Shown: positions 6,937 to 16,129, numbered from the stretch's first letter. The stretch: 21,274 nucleotides of DNA from Candidatus Omnitrophota bacterium (GCA_020430005.1 JAGQKQ010000005.1:1-21274); one strand, 5' to 3'. The notes: generated from the sequence alone by a model not told the origin. Numbers and translations: made by a program.

Positions 6937-7782
6937 ATGCTTATGGAAAAGAAGCGCTTAGAAAACAAACAAGTTAAGAGATTTGCTCATCTTTTATTCA
7001 TTTCTTGCATTACCTTTCAATCTTTAGCTTTTGCCGACATCAAAACCCAAACTGCCGAAGAGTTTCGTGCTTTGGGGTATGTAGAGCAGAAAAAAGGTAA
7101 TTTGAATGAAGCCCTTTCATATTATAGTAAAGCCATCAGTTTAGGTGTCAATGACCCCGCGGTGCTCAATGATATGGGCGTTCTTTATGAACAAATTAAT
7201 ATTTTGCCTCGGGCCGAGCAGTATTACTATGAGGCAATCCGAGCGGATGAACATTATCTCCCGCCATACATGAATTTAGCGTATCTTTATCAGCGTATCG
7301 GAAATGATGAAAAAGCATTTGAATATTTCCGCAGGCGCTATGAATTGGGCGGTCCTGATGATTCCTGGGCGCAGCAAGCCAAGGAAGAGCTTCTCAAAAT
7401 AAAACCGAATTATAAGGCCTGGGTTTTAACACTTGAATCGGAACGGCTGCAAAGGAAAGTGGTTCAAAAAGCTCATCAGGAATTCCAGGAAAGAGTTAAA
7501 CGATCTGTAGGACATTTTGATAAAGGAGAGGAATTTTTTGAAAAAGGGGATTATCAGCAGGCGATCCAAGAGTTCGACAAGTCATTAAGACTTGCGCCTG
7601 ATAATCCGAAAGTCGTTGATGCGCGTAATAAAGCCATGGTCGAACTGGCCAAAGATACCATCAGAGAACAATCGGAGCAAGCCATTAAACGATTGAATTC
7701 CGGTGACACAATATCCGCGCAAAGTGAAATTAAGAAAATGCTCACCACGATTCCAAATAAACCGATACCGGTCTCCAGATAA
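6937..7782 (+). CDS. Exported TPR-repeat protein
   Basis: 281 residues from the ATG at 6937 (a second ATG is at 6943; upstream in-frame codons lie inside the previous gene and do not look like protein). A basic N-terminus (KKRLENKQVKR), a hydrophobic stretch LLFISCITFQSLAFA and a probable signal peptidase I site AFA-D predict export. The mature part has TPR units: EEFRALGYVEQKKGNLNEAL and its continuation, a second with NDMGVLYEQINILPRAEQYY, a third with MNLAYLYQRIGNDEKAFEYF, and after a helical linker a fourth, GEEFFEKGDYQQAIQEF. No enzyme motif is visible. It probably scaffolds envelope proteins. No clear Shine-Dalgarno. The C in FISC does not fit a lipobox well. Confidence 0.8.
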   Translation: MLMEKKRLENKQVKRFAHLLFISCITFQSLAFADIKTQTAEEFRALGYVEQKKGNLNEALSYYSKAISLGVNDPAVLNDMGVLYEQINILPRAEQYYYEAIRADEHYLPPYMNLAYLYQRIGNDEKAFEYFRRRYELGGPDDSWAQQAKEELLKIKPNYKAWVLTLESERLQRKVVQKAHQEFQERVKRSVGHFDKGEEFFEKGDYQQAIQEFDKSLRLAPDNPKVVDARNKAMVELAKDTIREQSEQAIKRLNSGDTISAQSEIKKMLTTIPNKPIPVSR

Positions 7783-7863
7783 ATAACGATTTGATCCTCG
7801 CGACGAACAAATAATGGTAAACATAAATCTACAATACGGTCTTATACATAAAATAGATTAGCT

Positions 7864-10431
7864 ATGGCGTCGGAGCGTTTATTTCTGATAGATGGACACG
7901 CCTTATGCTACCGTTCTTTCTATGCAATTCGGGAACTGAGGGCGTCGAATGGACAGGCCACAAATGCTGTTTATGGCTTTGTTAAGACGCTGCAGAAATT
8001 GATCACGGATTATAATCCGCATTATGTCGCAGTTTGTTTTGATTCCAAAGAACAAACATTACGCCAAAAAAAGTATGCTGATTATAAAATTCAGCGTCAG
8101 CCGATGCCGGATGACTTAATCAGTCAGATCCCGATCATCAAGGATGTTCTGGCGGCTTTTCATATTGCGGCGTATGAATGTCCCGGTTATGAAGCGGATG
8201 ATTTGATTGCCACATTTGTTGAGAGGGCAGACGAAAACAAAATTGATGTTGTCGTTGTCAGTGATGATAAAGACATGTATCAGCTGGCCCGCGAGAGTGT
8301 TCAATTTTTGAGTCCCAGTAAAGGTGTTCTTTTAGATCAAAAAGGCCTCACCAAAAAACTCGGTTTTTCTCCGGTTTATATGGCTGATTTTCTCGCGTTG
8401 GCGGGAGATGCGTCGGATAATATTCCCGGCGTTAAAGGTATTGGTAAAGTGACAGCCACCCAACTGATTGCCGAATTCGGCGGTTTGCAGGATGTCTTTG
8501 ACAATCTTGAGAACGTATCCAAGGTTAAAGTGAAAGAAAAACTGGAAGCCGAAAAAGAGGCGGCGTTTTTAAGTAAAGACTTGGCCGTGTTGGAAGATAA
8601 GGTTCCGGTTGATTTTTCCATGAATGCGTTAAAAGTGGGAACGCCGGATGCCGATAAACTTTTTGAAATGTTTAAAACACTGGAGTTTCGCCGTTTGGCG
8701 GCGGAATATTCCGGCGGATATGATACAGACGCGGATTGTGATGTCCGTTCTTTGACAGAAGACCAGGAAATTGAAACCTACGCAAAGTCCTTAAAAGATT
8801 GCAAGACTGTGGCGATCCTTTTTGAGGATAATACGGATGGAGAACTTTTCGGGACCGGAAAAATTTATCTGACGGGAGACGGTAAGGATATTGTCGTTTT
8901 ATCCGCGGAAAAGGCAAGCCATCTGAAAAGCGGTTTTGCGGCAACAGGACAGACCAAAATCGTTCATGGGTTAAAAGAATTCTTAAAGAAAGACTATACC
9001 GGTTATTTTCACCTGGAAGATGATGTCTTTGATATTCTGCTGGCCGGATTTTTATTGGCGCCGGCCCAAAGTAGTTACGCTCCGGCGGATTTATCATGGC
9101 ATTATCTGAAAGAATCGTTACCGGAAGACCATCATGCCGGCTATAAAGTCCGAACACTTTTTAAACTGTATCCGGTGCTTAAAAAAGAACTGGAAGACGT
9201 TCAGTTAACCGGTTTGCTGAATGATCTCGAATTGCCGTTAACGCGTGTCCTTTCCAAAATGGAAATGGAAGGGGTCAATATTGATGTTCCGCTTTTGGCG
9301 CAATTATCCAAAGAATGTGAACGCAAACTTGAGAACTTAACGGACCAGCTTTATAAAATGGCGGGAGAAGAATTTAATATCAATTCTCCGAAACAGCTAA
9401 GCCAGATTCTCTTTGAAAAATTGAAATTGCCGGTCATTAAAAAAACCAAAACCGGCTTCTCCACGGATGAAAGTGTCCTGACAATTTTGGCGAATCAACA
9501 TGATTTTCCCTTATCCATTCTGGAATACCGGCAAATCGCGAAATTGAAATCGACGTATATCGATGCGCTGCCAAAATTAGTGAATCCCGAAACCAAACGG
9601 ATTCATGCCGAGTTTGATCAAATCGGAACGGAAACCGGACGATTAAGTTCTCGTCATCCGAACTTGCAGAATATTCCGATCCGTACGGAATTAGGGCGGG
9701 AAATCCGTAAAGCGATTATTCCGGCGAAGGGGAACATTTTAATTGCCGCGGACTATTCACAAATTGAATTACGGATTCTGGCGCATTTATCAAAAGATGA
9801 AAATCTTTTGAAGGCGTTTAATGAAGAGCAGGATATTCATGCGTACACCGCGTCGCTTATTTTTGATGTGGACGAAAAAGACGTGGATTATAACATGCGG
9901 GATACGGCCAAGCGGGTAAATTTCGGAATCACTTACGGGATGAGCGCGTTTGGACTGGCCAAAGATTTAAAAATTACGAATCCCGAGGCCCAGGAATTTA
10001 TTACAAAATATTTTACGCGGTATCCGAAGGTCAAGCAGTTTATGGACGATCAGATTGCGCAATGCCAGGACAAAGGCTATGTGGTGACGCTGTTAAACCG
10101 GCGCCGTTATATTCCGGAAATCAATAGCAAGAATAACGGGCTGCGGCAGTTCGCGCAGCGTCAGGCGATTAATACACCGGTGCAGGGATCGGCGGCGGAT
10201 TTGATGAAGCTGGCGATGATTAAAATGCAGGATGCAATAGAAGAGAAGAAATTCAAATCCAAAATGATCAGCACCGTTCATGACGAGCTGGTGTTCGACG
10301 CGGTGAAAACCGAGAAGGACGATTTAATCCAGCTGATCCGTAAAATTATGGAACATCCGATGGCGTTGGATGTGCCGATTAAGGTTTCTGTGAAAGTTGG
10401 CCAAAACTGGCTGGAAACAGAAACAGTCTGA
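7864..10431 (+). CDS. polA: DNA polymerase I, proofreading domain apparently inactive
   Basis: 855-residue PolA for Okazaki-fragment processing and repair. The 5'-3' exonuclease (1 to about 290) is intact: FLIDGHALCYRSFYAI, PGYEADDLIAT, VVSDDKDMYQL, GDASDNIPGVKGIG. The polymerase domain has motif A DYSQIELRILAHLS, motif B RDTAKRVNFGITYGMS and motif C VHDELVFD. Between them (about 300-470) the 3'-5' exonuclease fold is present but its metal ligands are lost: VAILFEDNTDG stands where DTET is expected (near 315-325), and HAGYKVRTLFKLY where YxxxD is expected. The Asp of VFDILLAGFLL remains. Proofreading is therefore probably absent, as in Taq and Bacillus Pol I. No Shine-Dalgarno is obvious at the ATG. 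Confidence 0.96.
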   Translation: MASERLFLIDGHALCYRSFYAIRELRASNGQATNAVYGFVKTLQKLITDYNPHYVAVCFDSKEQTLRQKKYADYKIQRQPMPDDLISQIPIIKDVLAAFHIAAYECPGYEADDLIATFVERADENKIDVVVVSDDKDMYQLARESVQFLSPSKGVLLDQKGLTKKLGFSPVYMADFLALAGDASDNIPGVKGIGKVTATQLIAEFGGLQDVFDNLENVSKVKVKEKLEAEKEAAFLSKDLAVLEDKVPVDFSMNALKVGTPDADKLFEMFKTLEFRRLAAEYSGGYDTDADCDVRSLTEDQEIETYAKSLKDCKTVAILFEDNTDGELFGTGKIYLTGDGKDIVVLSAEKASHLKSGFAATGQTKIVHGLKEFLKKDYTGYFHLEDDVFDILLAGFLLAPAQSSYAPADLSWHYLKESLPEDHHAGYKVRTLFKLYPVLKKELEDVQLTGLLNDLELPLTRVLSKMEMEGVNIDVPLLAQLSKECERKLENLTDQLYKMAGEEFNINSPKQLSQILFEKLKLPVIKKTKTGFSTDESVLTILANQHDFPLSILEYRQIAKLKSTYIDALPKLVNPETKRIHAEFDQIGTETGRLSSRHPNLQNIPIRTELGREIRKAIIPAKGNILIAADYSQIELRILAHLSKDENLLKAFNEEQDIHAYTASLIFDVDEKDVDYNMRDTAKRVNFGITYGMSAFGLAKDLKITNPEAQEFITKYFTRYPKVKQFMDDQIAQCQDKGYVVTLLNRRRYIPEINSKNNGLRQFAQRQAINTPVQGSAADLMKLAMIKMQDAIEEKKFKSKMISTVHDELVFDAVKTEKDDLIQLIRKIMEHPMALDVPIKVSVKVGQNWLETETV

Positions 10432-10436
10432 GAATT

Positions 10437-10506
10437 GTGGTCCGTGATCGGTGATTCGAATAAATAAGTTGCAGAAAACAGACCGCTGAGCACAGATCAC
10501 GAAAAT
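10437..10506. repeat. Heptad-period hairpin element between polA and glgA
   Basis: Left words GTGGTCC (10437), GTGATCG (10444), GTGATTC (10451); right words CAGACCG (10479), CTGAGCA (10486), CAGATCA (10493), in exact 7-base phase. The right words are complements of the left ones. The loop is AT-rich. The element starts five bases after the polA stop and ends a few bases before the glgA ATG at 10510, so that glgA has no Shine-Dalgarno. Its words are very close to those of the element before murA. Confidence 0.75.
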
Positions 10507-10509
10507 AAT

Positions 10510-11904
10510 ATGTTAAACATTGCTTTTTGCTCATCAGAAGTTTTTCCTTTTGCGAAGACAGGCGGTCTCGCCGATGTGTGCGGCGCGTTACCCAAGGTTT
10601 TGGCAGGAAAAAAAATAAAGATTACGGTTTTTGTTCCCTATTACCGCTGTGTCAAAAAAGGCGGGTTTAAGCTTAAAAAAATATCAGACCATTTTTTAAA
10701 AGGGTCTTTGGATGGTCAAGCGGATGTGATTTTTGTCCGTAATGACACGTTATTTGACAGATCGGAACTTTACGGCGATGCGTCCGGTGATTATCCGGAC
10801 AACTTAAAGCGTTTTCGCTATTTTTGTCAGCAGGTTCTGCGGTATATCGAAGATCATAAATTGCCCATCGATATTATTCATTGTCACGATTGGCAGACCG
10901 CGCTGATTCCCGTTTATTTGAAAGAATTGTACGCCGATAAAAAAACGTTTCAAACAACAAAAACAGTCTTAACGATTCACAATCTGGCGTTTCAAGGGCT
11001 TTTCCCGGTGGAACAATATTCAGAAACACAATTGCCGGATCGTTTATTAAACCCGGAGATCTTTGAATTTTATGGAAAGACAAACCTGTTAAAGGCCGGG
11101 ATTGTTTATGCCGACAAAATCACAACCGTCAGCCCGTCATACGCGAAAGAAATTCAGACAGAAAGCAAAGGATGCGGGGTACATCCGGTTTTACAAAAAC
11201 GGAAAAAGGATTTGTCGGGAATTCTCAACGGGATTGATGAAAAGGTGTGGAATCCCAAAACCGATACGTATATTACAGCCAGATATTCTTTGAAAAATAT
11301 GAGGGCGGCTAAGGCGGACAATAAAAAAGTCCTGCTGCGGCGTGTCGGATGGAAAGACGCGGATGTTCCGGTATTTGGAAATGTGGGGCGTATTTCCCAT
11401 CAAAAAGGCTTTGAGGTTATTCTGAAAGCGCTGGAAGAGATTTTAAAACTGGATTGCCGTATTATCATTCAAGGGCTTGGCGATCCGGCTTACATTGAAT
11501 CCTTGAAAACATATGCGACGAAGCACCCTGACAAACTTTCTGTGCAGGATAAATTCGATGAACAACTGGCGCATCAGGTTTATGCCGGTTCCGATTTTTT
11601 TCTGATGCCGTCGGAGTTTGAGCCGTGCGGACTAAGTCAGTTGATCAGTTTTCGATACGGAACGGTTCCGGTTGTTCATAAAACCGGCGGTCTGGCGGAC
11701 ACGGTTAAACATAAAAAAACAGGTGTTGTTTTTAAGCCGCTGAATCCGGTGTCATTGGTCCGGGCGGTTAAACAGGCGTTGAGGATTTATAAGCAAGCAC
11801 CGGAATTTAACGCGTTACGAAAGAACGCGATGAAGCAAACATTTTCATGGCCGGCTTCGGCGCGAAAATATAAGGAGATTTACACATGTTTGTTATCGGC
11901 TTAA
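10510..11904 (+). CDS. glgA: Glycogen synthase (ADP-glucose type, GT5)
   Basis: 464-residue GT5 glycosyltransferase that extends alpha-1,4-glucan from ADP-glucose. N-terminal sugar-nucleotide loop AKTGGLADVCGALPK (about 15-29), IDIIHCHDWQTALIPVYLK, TIHNLAFQG and GILNGIDEKVWNP are classic GlgA motifs. The C-terminal GT-B domain has GNVGRISHQKGFEVIL and the donor-site stretch MPSEFEPCGLSQL, then GTVPVVHKTGGLADTV. Length is slightly under the usual 475-480. It is sandwiched between polA and coaE with no other glycogen gene in the window. The last 19 bases overlap coaE. It lacks a Shine-Dalgarno because a heptad hairpin abuts the ATG. Confidence 0.95.
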   Translation: MLNIAFCSSEVFPFAKTGGLADVCGALPKVLAGKKIKITVFVPYYRCVKKGGFKLKKISDHFLKGSLDGQADVIFVRNDTLFDRSELYGDASGDYPDNLKRFRYFCQQVLRYIEDHKLPIDIIHCHDWQTALIPVYLKELYADKKTFQTTKTVLTIHNLAFQGLFPVEQYSETQLPDRLLNPEIFEFYGKTNLLKAGIVYADKITTVSPSYAKEIQTESKGCGVHPVLQKRKKDLSGILNGIDEKVWNPKTDTYITARYSLKNMRAAKADNKKVLLRRVGWKDADVPVFGNVGRISHQKGFEVILKALEEILKLDCRIIIQGLGDPAYIESLKTYATKHPDKLSVQDKFDEQLAHQVYAGSDFFLMPSEFEPCGLSQLISFRYGTVPVVHKTGGLADTVKHKKTGVVFKPLNPVSLVRAVKQALRIYKQAPEFNALRKNAMKQTFSWPASARKYKEIYTCLLSA

Positions 11905-12491
11905 CAGGAAGTTTGGGAACGGGAAAATCGACAGTCGCCCGCATGTTTGAAGATCTGGGCGCGAAGATTATCGATGCCGACCATATTGTGCATCAGCAGA
12001 TGGCCTTAACGGGCGCTTGTTACCGGCCGATTGTTGAGGCGTTTGGAAAATCGATCCTTGATCATGACGAGATCGACCGCCGTAAACTGGCGGAGATTGT
12101 GTTTAAGGATCTGGACAAGCTTTCCCAGCTGGAGAAGATTGTTCATCCGGTCGTGCGCAGAGAAATGAATGCGCTGTTAGCAAAATATAGAAAAGAAAAT
12201 GAAAATAATATTGTCGTTTTGGATGTTCCGTTGCTATTTGAGTCCAAGGTTCACCAGGATGTCGATTTAAGTGTTGTGGTTGTCACCGACCAGGAAAAGC
12301 AGATTGAGCACGCGATGAAGCGTTTACATATAACAAAAGATGAGGTCCTGCGGCGTATTAACATCCAAATGCCGTTGGAAGAAAAAATAAAATTAGCGGA
12401 TGTGACGATTGATAACAATGGTACAGAAAATCAAACAGGAAAGCAGGTAACTGAGTTATGGCAAAATCTACTTCGAAAGATAAAAAAGTAA
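11886..12491 (+). CDS. coaE: Dephospho-CoA kinase
   Basis: 201-residue CoaE, last step of CoA synthesis (ATP-dependent 3'-phosphorylation of dephospho-CoA). The P-loop GLTGSLGTGKST is at residues 5-16, followed by LGAKIIDADHIVH (substrate Asp), LEKIVHPVVRREM and VLDVPLLFES, all characteristic. It starts inside glgA, with AAGGAGAT just upstream of the ATG as Shine-Dalgarno, and may overlap rho by 34 bases, so glgA-coaE-rho look translationally coupled. Confidence 0.95.
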   Translation: MFVIGLTGSLGTGKSTVARMFEDLGAKIIDADHIVHQQMALTGACYRPIVEAFGKSILDHDEIDRRKLAEIVFKDLDKLSQLEKIVHPVVRREMNALLAKYRKENENNIVVLDVPLLFESKVHQDVDLSVVVVTDQEKQIEHAMKRLHITKDEVLRRINIQMPLEEKIKLADVTIDNNGTENQTGKQVTELWQNLLRKIKK

Positions 12492-13900
12492 ACCAGGGGG
12501 AAAAGAGGATGGAGAAATCTTCGCAAATGAAAGACCGCGCTACTGCGAAAAGAGACACACGACCGGTATCCAAAAGAGAGGAAACAAGGGATTCCTCGGT
12601 CAAAAAAGACAATGTGGATACAAAACTTGTCGAACAAAACGGAGATTATCTGGACATTACCAAGTTGAAAGACATGAACATGTCCGAATTGACAAAGTTC
12701 GCCAGAAAAATGGGTGTTAACGGCATCAGCAGTAGTAAAAAACAGGATTTGATTTTTAAATTGCTGCAGGCTCAGGCTGAAAAGGCCGGGTTAATGTTTG
12801 GTGAAGGAACATTGGAAATCCTTTCCGAAGGATTCGGGTTCCTGCGCAGTACAAATTACAATTATCTGCCGTGTCCTGATGATATTTATATTTCTCCATC
12901 ACAAATCCGCCGCTTTGACCTGAAAACAGGGGATAGTGTTAGCGGACATATTCGTCCTCCTAAAGAAGGTGAAAAATATTTCGCCCTTTTGAAAGTAGAA
13001 GCTGTCAATTTTGAGAATCCGGAAAACTGTAAAGACAAAATATTCTTCGATAATTTGACCCCGCTTTATCCGAAAGATCGTATTGTCTTAGAAAGTGTTC
13101 CGGAAGAAATCTCTATGCGGATTATGGACCTGCTGACTCCGCTCGGAAAGGGCCAAAGAGCCCTGATTGTGGCCCCTCCGTACAGTGGAAAAACAGTCTT
13201 GCTTCAGAAGGTCGCAAACTCTATAATGCATAACAATCCTGACGTGGTTTTGATGGTCCTTTTGATCGATGAGCGTCCGGAAGAGGTGACCGATATGCAG
13301 CGCAGTGTTAAAGGAGAGGTCGTGGCCTCCACCTTTGACGAGCCGGCTGAGCGTCACGTTCAGGTGGCCGAAATGGTCCTGGAGAAGGCTAAGCGCCTGG
13401 TAGAGCACAAACGCGATGTTGTTATCCTGTTGGATAGTATTACACGTCTGGCGCGGGCGTATAACACGGTCGTTCCTCACAGTGGGAAGATCTTATCCGG
13501 TGGGGTAGATTCCAACGCCTTGCACAAACCGAAACGATTCTTCGGTTCCGCGCGTGCGGTGGAAGAAGGCGGAAGCTTAACGGTTATCGCGACCGCGTTG
13601 GTGGAAACCGGAAGCCGTATGGATGAGGTTATTTTTGAGGAATTTAAAGGAACGGGTAACATGGAGCTTCAGTTAGACCGGTCCTTATTCCAGCGCCGTA
13701 TTTATCCGGCAATTGATATTAAGCGCTCTAACACGCGTCATGAAGAAAAACTTATTCCGGAATCGGATCTTCAGCGGATTTGGTTGATGCGTAAAGCGAT
13801 CGCGGATTTAAATTCCGCCGAAGCGATGGAGATGTTAATACATCGATTAGGCAAGTTTAAAAGCAATAGAGAGTTTTTGGATAACTTAAATAACATGTAA
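12458..13900 (+). CDS. rho: Transcription termination factor Rho
   Basis: 480-residue Rho helicase. A Lys/Arg/Ser-rich N-terminal extension (about 1-60) precedes the Rho N-domain (DITKLKDMNMSELTKFARKMG) and the RNA-binding cold-shock-like domain GFGFLRSTNYNYLPCPDDIY. ATPase motifs: Walker A APPYSGKTVLLQ, Walker B VVILLDSITRLARAYN, Q-loop HSGKILSGGVDSNALHKPKRFFGSAR and R-loop region RRIYPAIDIKRS. The Walker A carries Tyr-Ser where most Rho proteins have Lys-Ala or Arg-Thr. Two starts are possible: ATG 12458, overlapping coaE, or ATG 12509, which has AGGGGG at 12495-12500 and starts after the coaE stop. The later one would shorten the extension by 17 residues. Confidence 0.95.
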   Translation: MAKSTSKDKKVNQGEKRMEKSSQMKDRATAKRDTRPVSKREETRDSSVKKDNVDTKLVEQNGDYLDITKLKDMNMSELTKFARKMGVNGISSSKKQDLIFKLLQAQAEKAGLMFGEGTLEILSEGFGFLRSTNYNYLPCPDDIYISPSQIRRFDLKTGDSVSGHIRPPKEGEKYFALLKVEAVNFENPENCKDKIFFDNLTPLYPKDRIVLESVPEEISMRIMDLLTPLGKGQRALIVAPPYSGKTVLLQKVANSIMHNNPDVVLMVLLIDERPEEVTDMQRSVKGEVVASTFDEPAERHVQVAEMVLEKAKRLVEHKRDVVILLDSITRLARAYNTVVPHSGKILSGGVDSNALHKPKRFFGSARAVEEGGSLTVIATALVETGSRMDEVIFEEFKGTGNMELQLDRSLFQRRIYPAIDIKRSNTRHEEKLIPESDLQRIWLMRKAIADLNSAEAMEMLIHRLGKFKSNREFLDNLNNM

Positions 13901-13919
13901 AATCGCGCAGCGATTTTAC
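13897..13919 (+). terminator. 9-bp hairpin over the rho stop codon
   Basis: GTAAAATCG (13897-13905) and CGATTTTAC (13911-13919) are perfect inverse complements around a 5-base loop; the rho TAA lies inside the left arm. It is followed directly by a heptad element rather than a T-run, so intrinsic termination is uncertain. It could act in rho autoregulation or protect the 3' end of the mRNA. Confidence 0.45.
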
Positions 13920-13920
13920 A

Positions 13921-14000
13921 GTGATTGGTGGTTCGTGGTTGGTGATTAGAAGGAATTCTTTCTATCACAAGCACTAAGCACCAAGCACAAATCACCAGAA
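13921..14000. repeat. Heptad-period hairpin element between rho and rpmE
   Basis: The clearest heptad case. Left words GTGATTG (13921), GTGGTTC (13928), GTGGTTG (13935), GTGATTA (13942); right words CACAAGC (13966), ACTAAGC (13973), ACCAAGC (13980), ACAAATC (13987), ACCAGAA (13994). The loop is itself a near-palindrome centred on GAATTC (13953-13958). The arms can pair in several registers differing by 7. Unlike the other heptad sites, a usable Shine-Dalgarno (AAGAGGAAA) lies between the element and the rpmE ATG. Confidence 0.85.
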
Positions 14001-14017
14001 TAAGAAAGAGGAAAAAA

Positions 14018-14221
14018 ATGAAAGCAGAAATTCATCCAGAGTACAAAGAAACAACGATCACCTGTGCTTGTGGTCAGGTTTATCATACACGGTCGACGGC
14101 TAACAACATCCGTGTGGAAATCTGTTCCTCATGCCATCCGTTTTTTACAGGTGAAAAGAAATTCGTGGATACAGCTGGTCGTATTGAGCGTTTCAAGAAA
14201 CGTTACAAAAAGCAGAGCTAA
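14018..14221 (+). CDS. rpmE: 50S ribosomal protein L31, zinc-binding type
   Basis: 67-residue L31 of the C+ type: Cys16, Cys18, Cys36 and Cys39 form the zinc site (TCACGQ and ICSSCHPFFTG). The N-terminus MKAEIHPEYK and the end TAGRIERFKKRYKK are standard. Start supported by AGAGGAAAA just upstream. The stop is three bases before prfA, a very common pairing. Confidence 0.97.
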   Translation: MKAEIHPEYKETTITCACGQVYHTRSTANNIRVEICSSCHPFFTGEKKFVDTAGRIERFKKRYKKQS

Positions 14222-14224
14222 TCA

Positions 14225-15304
14225 ATGGAACTGTCACCCGCGCAGCTCGCGAAACTCAGCAAAAAAGAAGAACGGTATGTTGAACTGGAAAAACTTCTCG
14301 CGGATTCCGATATTGTTGCGGATCAGGACCAGTATCAGAAATTAGCTAAGGAATATTCCGACTTAACGCCATTGGTGGAGTTGGTACGCCAGATGAATAA
14401 AACCATCCGGCAAATGGAAGACACTGAAGCGCTGTTAAAAGACAAGCCGGACGATGATTTTGCGGAATTGGCGGAAGCCGAATTGGAAGATTTGATTAAG
14501 CGTAAAGAGCAGCTGGCAGAGCAGCTCGATGATTTAACAAATCCCCGTAATCAGGATAAGAACCGTAATCTGATTTTTGAAATCCGTGCCGGAACCGGCG
14601 GGTTGGAAGCTTCTCTTTTTGCCGGGGATTTGTACCGCATGTACACCAAGTACGCGGAGAAAAAAGGCTGGACGATTGAACCGATTGAAATTCATGAATC
14701 CGAAGCGGGCGGTTATAAAGAAGTTATTTTCAGTATTAGCGGGCAAGGTGTTTCGGAACGTTTGCGTTGGGAAAGTGGCGGGCATCGTGTTCAGCGTGTG
14801 CCGGCCACGGAAGCGTCCGGACGTATTCATACCTCAGCGGCGACGGTGGCTGTTTTATTTGAGCCGGAAGAAGTGGAAATCGATATTAATCCCAGCGATT
14901 TAAGAATCGACATTTATCGTTCCTCAGGTCCAGGGGGACAGAGCGTCAATACAACAGATTCTGCTGTTCGGATAACGCATGTTCCGACCGGTATTGTTGT
15001 CCAGTGCCAGGACGAACGTTCCCAACTGAAAAACAAGGCCAAGGCGATGCGTGTATTACGCGCGCGTTTGCATGATCAGAAAATACAGGAACAACAGGCC
15101 AAAGAATCCCAGGACCGAAAACTGAAAGTCGGTTCGGGAGACCGTAGTGAGAAAATCCGTACGTATAATTACCCGGACCGGCGTGTGACGGACCACCGTA
15201 TCGGTTTTACCACGCATAAATTAAATTTTGTGATGGACGGCGACCTGGACGAAATTACGGACGCGTTAATTAAAGCTGACCGGGAGCAGGCATTAAATGA
15301 ATGA
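14225..15304 (+). CDS. prfA: Peptide chain release factor 1
   Basis: 359-residue RF1, which reads UAA and UAG and triggers peptide release. The PAT tripeptide at 183-185 (RVPATEASGR) identifies RF1 rather than RF2 (SPF), and the catalytic GGQ is at 227-229 (SSGPGGQSVNTTDSAV). The N-terminal coiled coil is present. The start is the first ATG three bases after rpmE; the 3' end overlaps prmC by 8 bases. This fits: PrmC methylates the GGQ glutamine of RF1. Confidence 0.97.
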   Translation: MELSPAQLAKLSKKEERYVELEKLLADSDIVADQDQYQKLAKEYSDLTPLVELVRQMNKTIRQMEDTEALLKDKPDDDFAELAEAELEDLIKRKEQLAEQLDDLTNPRNQDKNRNLIFEIRAGTGGLEASLFAGDLYRMYTKYAEKKGWTIEPIEIHESEAGGYKEVIFSISGQGVSERLRWESGGHRVQRVPATEASGRIHTSAATVAVLFEPEEVEIDINPSDLRIDIYRSSGPGGQSVNTTDSAVRITHVPTGIVVQCQDERSQLKNKAKAMRVLRARLHDQKIQEQQAKESQDRKLKVGSGDRSEKIRTYNYPDRRVTDHRIGFTTHKLNFVMDGDLDEITDALIKADREQALNE

Positions 15305-16097
15305 AACCGAACAAATGCTGACTGCGATTTTAAACTGCCGCCGTGACGAACTGCATCTTAATAAACTTTCCTTAACACAATCCCAACAACACACTTTTGA
15401 CACCATGAAAAAGCGCCGCAAGGCCGGGGAGCCGCTGCAGTATATTCTCGGAAACTGCGATTTTATGGGAACGCTATTAAAGGTTGACCCCCGGGTTTTA
15501 ATCCCGCGGCCGGAAACGGAAATCCTGGTCGAGAAAATCCAGATTCAATGGCGCGCGCGTAAGGTTGAACCGTTGCACATACTGGATTTAGGAACAGGTT
15601 CGGGAAACATCGCGATTGTGCTGGCCAAATATTTTATCAACGCAAGCGTGACTGCTCTGGATAAATCTGCCGACGCGGTAGCCCTGGCTGAAGAGAATGC
15701 GCGGGACCATAAGCTTACGGAACGGATTCGTTTTATCTGCGGGGACATGCAAAATTTTTTGAATCGGCAGATGAACCCGGACGAAAAATTTGATATGATT
15801 GTTTCAAATCCGCCGTATATTCGTACAAAGGATATGAACACCTTGCCGGACGATGTTAAGCAAGAGCCGGTTATGGCATTGGATGGCGGCGCTGACGGGT
15901 TGGATTTTTATCGGATGATCGTATCGCAAGCCGGGGATTTCTTAAATCCCAATGGCATGATTTATTTTGAAATCGGGGACGGACAATTTCCGGCTGTTCA
16001 ACGCATGTTTCAGGATACAAACAGCTTTGATAATGTCGCCGTGATTAAAGATTACCGGGAAACAGAACGTATCATCAGCGCACAGGTATCCGCTTAA
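15297..16097 (+). CDS. prmC: Release factor glutamine N5-methyltransferase
   Basis: 266-residue PrmC, which methylates the GGQ glutamine of RF1/RF2. SAM-binding motif LDLGTGSGNIAIVLA (about 96-110), substrate motif NPPYI at 171-175, and the upstream PRVLIPRPETEILVE typical of HemK/PrmC. It overlaps its substrate gene prfA by 8 bases. Confidence 0.96.
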   Translation: MNETEQMLTAILNCRRDELHLNKLSLTQSQQHTFDTMKKRRKAGEPLQYILGNCDFMGTLLKVDPRVLIPRPETEILVEKIQIQWRARKVEPLHILDLGTGSGNIAIVLAKYFINASVTALDKSADAVALAEENARDHKLTERIRFICGDMQNFLNRQMNPDEKFDMIVSNPPYIRTKDMNTLPDDVKQEPVMALDGGADGLDFYRMIVSQAGDFLNPNGMIYFEIGDGQFPAVQRMFQDTNSFDNVAVIKDYRETERIISAQVSA

Positions 16098-16129
16098 AAT
16101 TTAGGATGAAGACGAAAGAAACGTAAAAA

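Noticed and set aside
6913..6941. Promoter TTGCCA-17-TATGCT before the TPR gene
   Set aside because: Spacing is good, but transcription would begin downstream of the chosen ATG and no later start codon precedes the signal peptide, so it is not usable as read.
7783..7863. Periodic hairpin between the TPR gene and polA
   Set aside because: The 81-base gap is AT-rich, but I find no 7- or 8-base word phase, no complementary arms and no convincing promoter.
13921..14000. Intrinsic terminator after rho
   Set aside because: Arms are imperfect and multi-register, and no T-tract follows; the A-rich GAAAAAAATG downstream is the rpmE leader.
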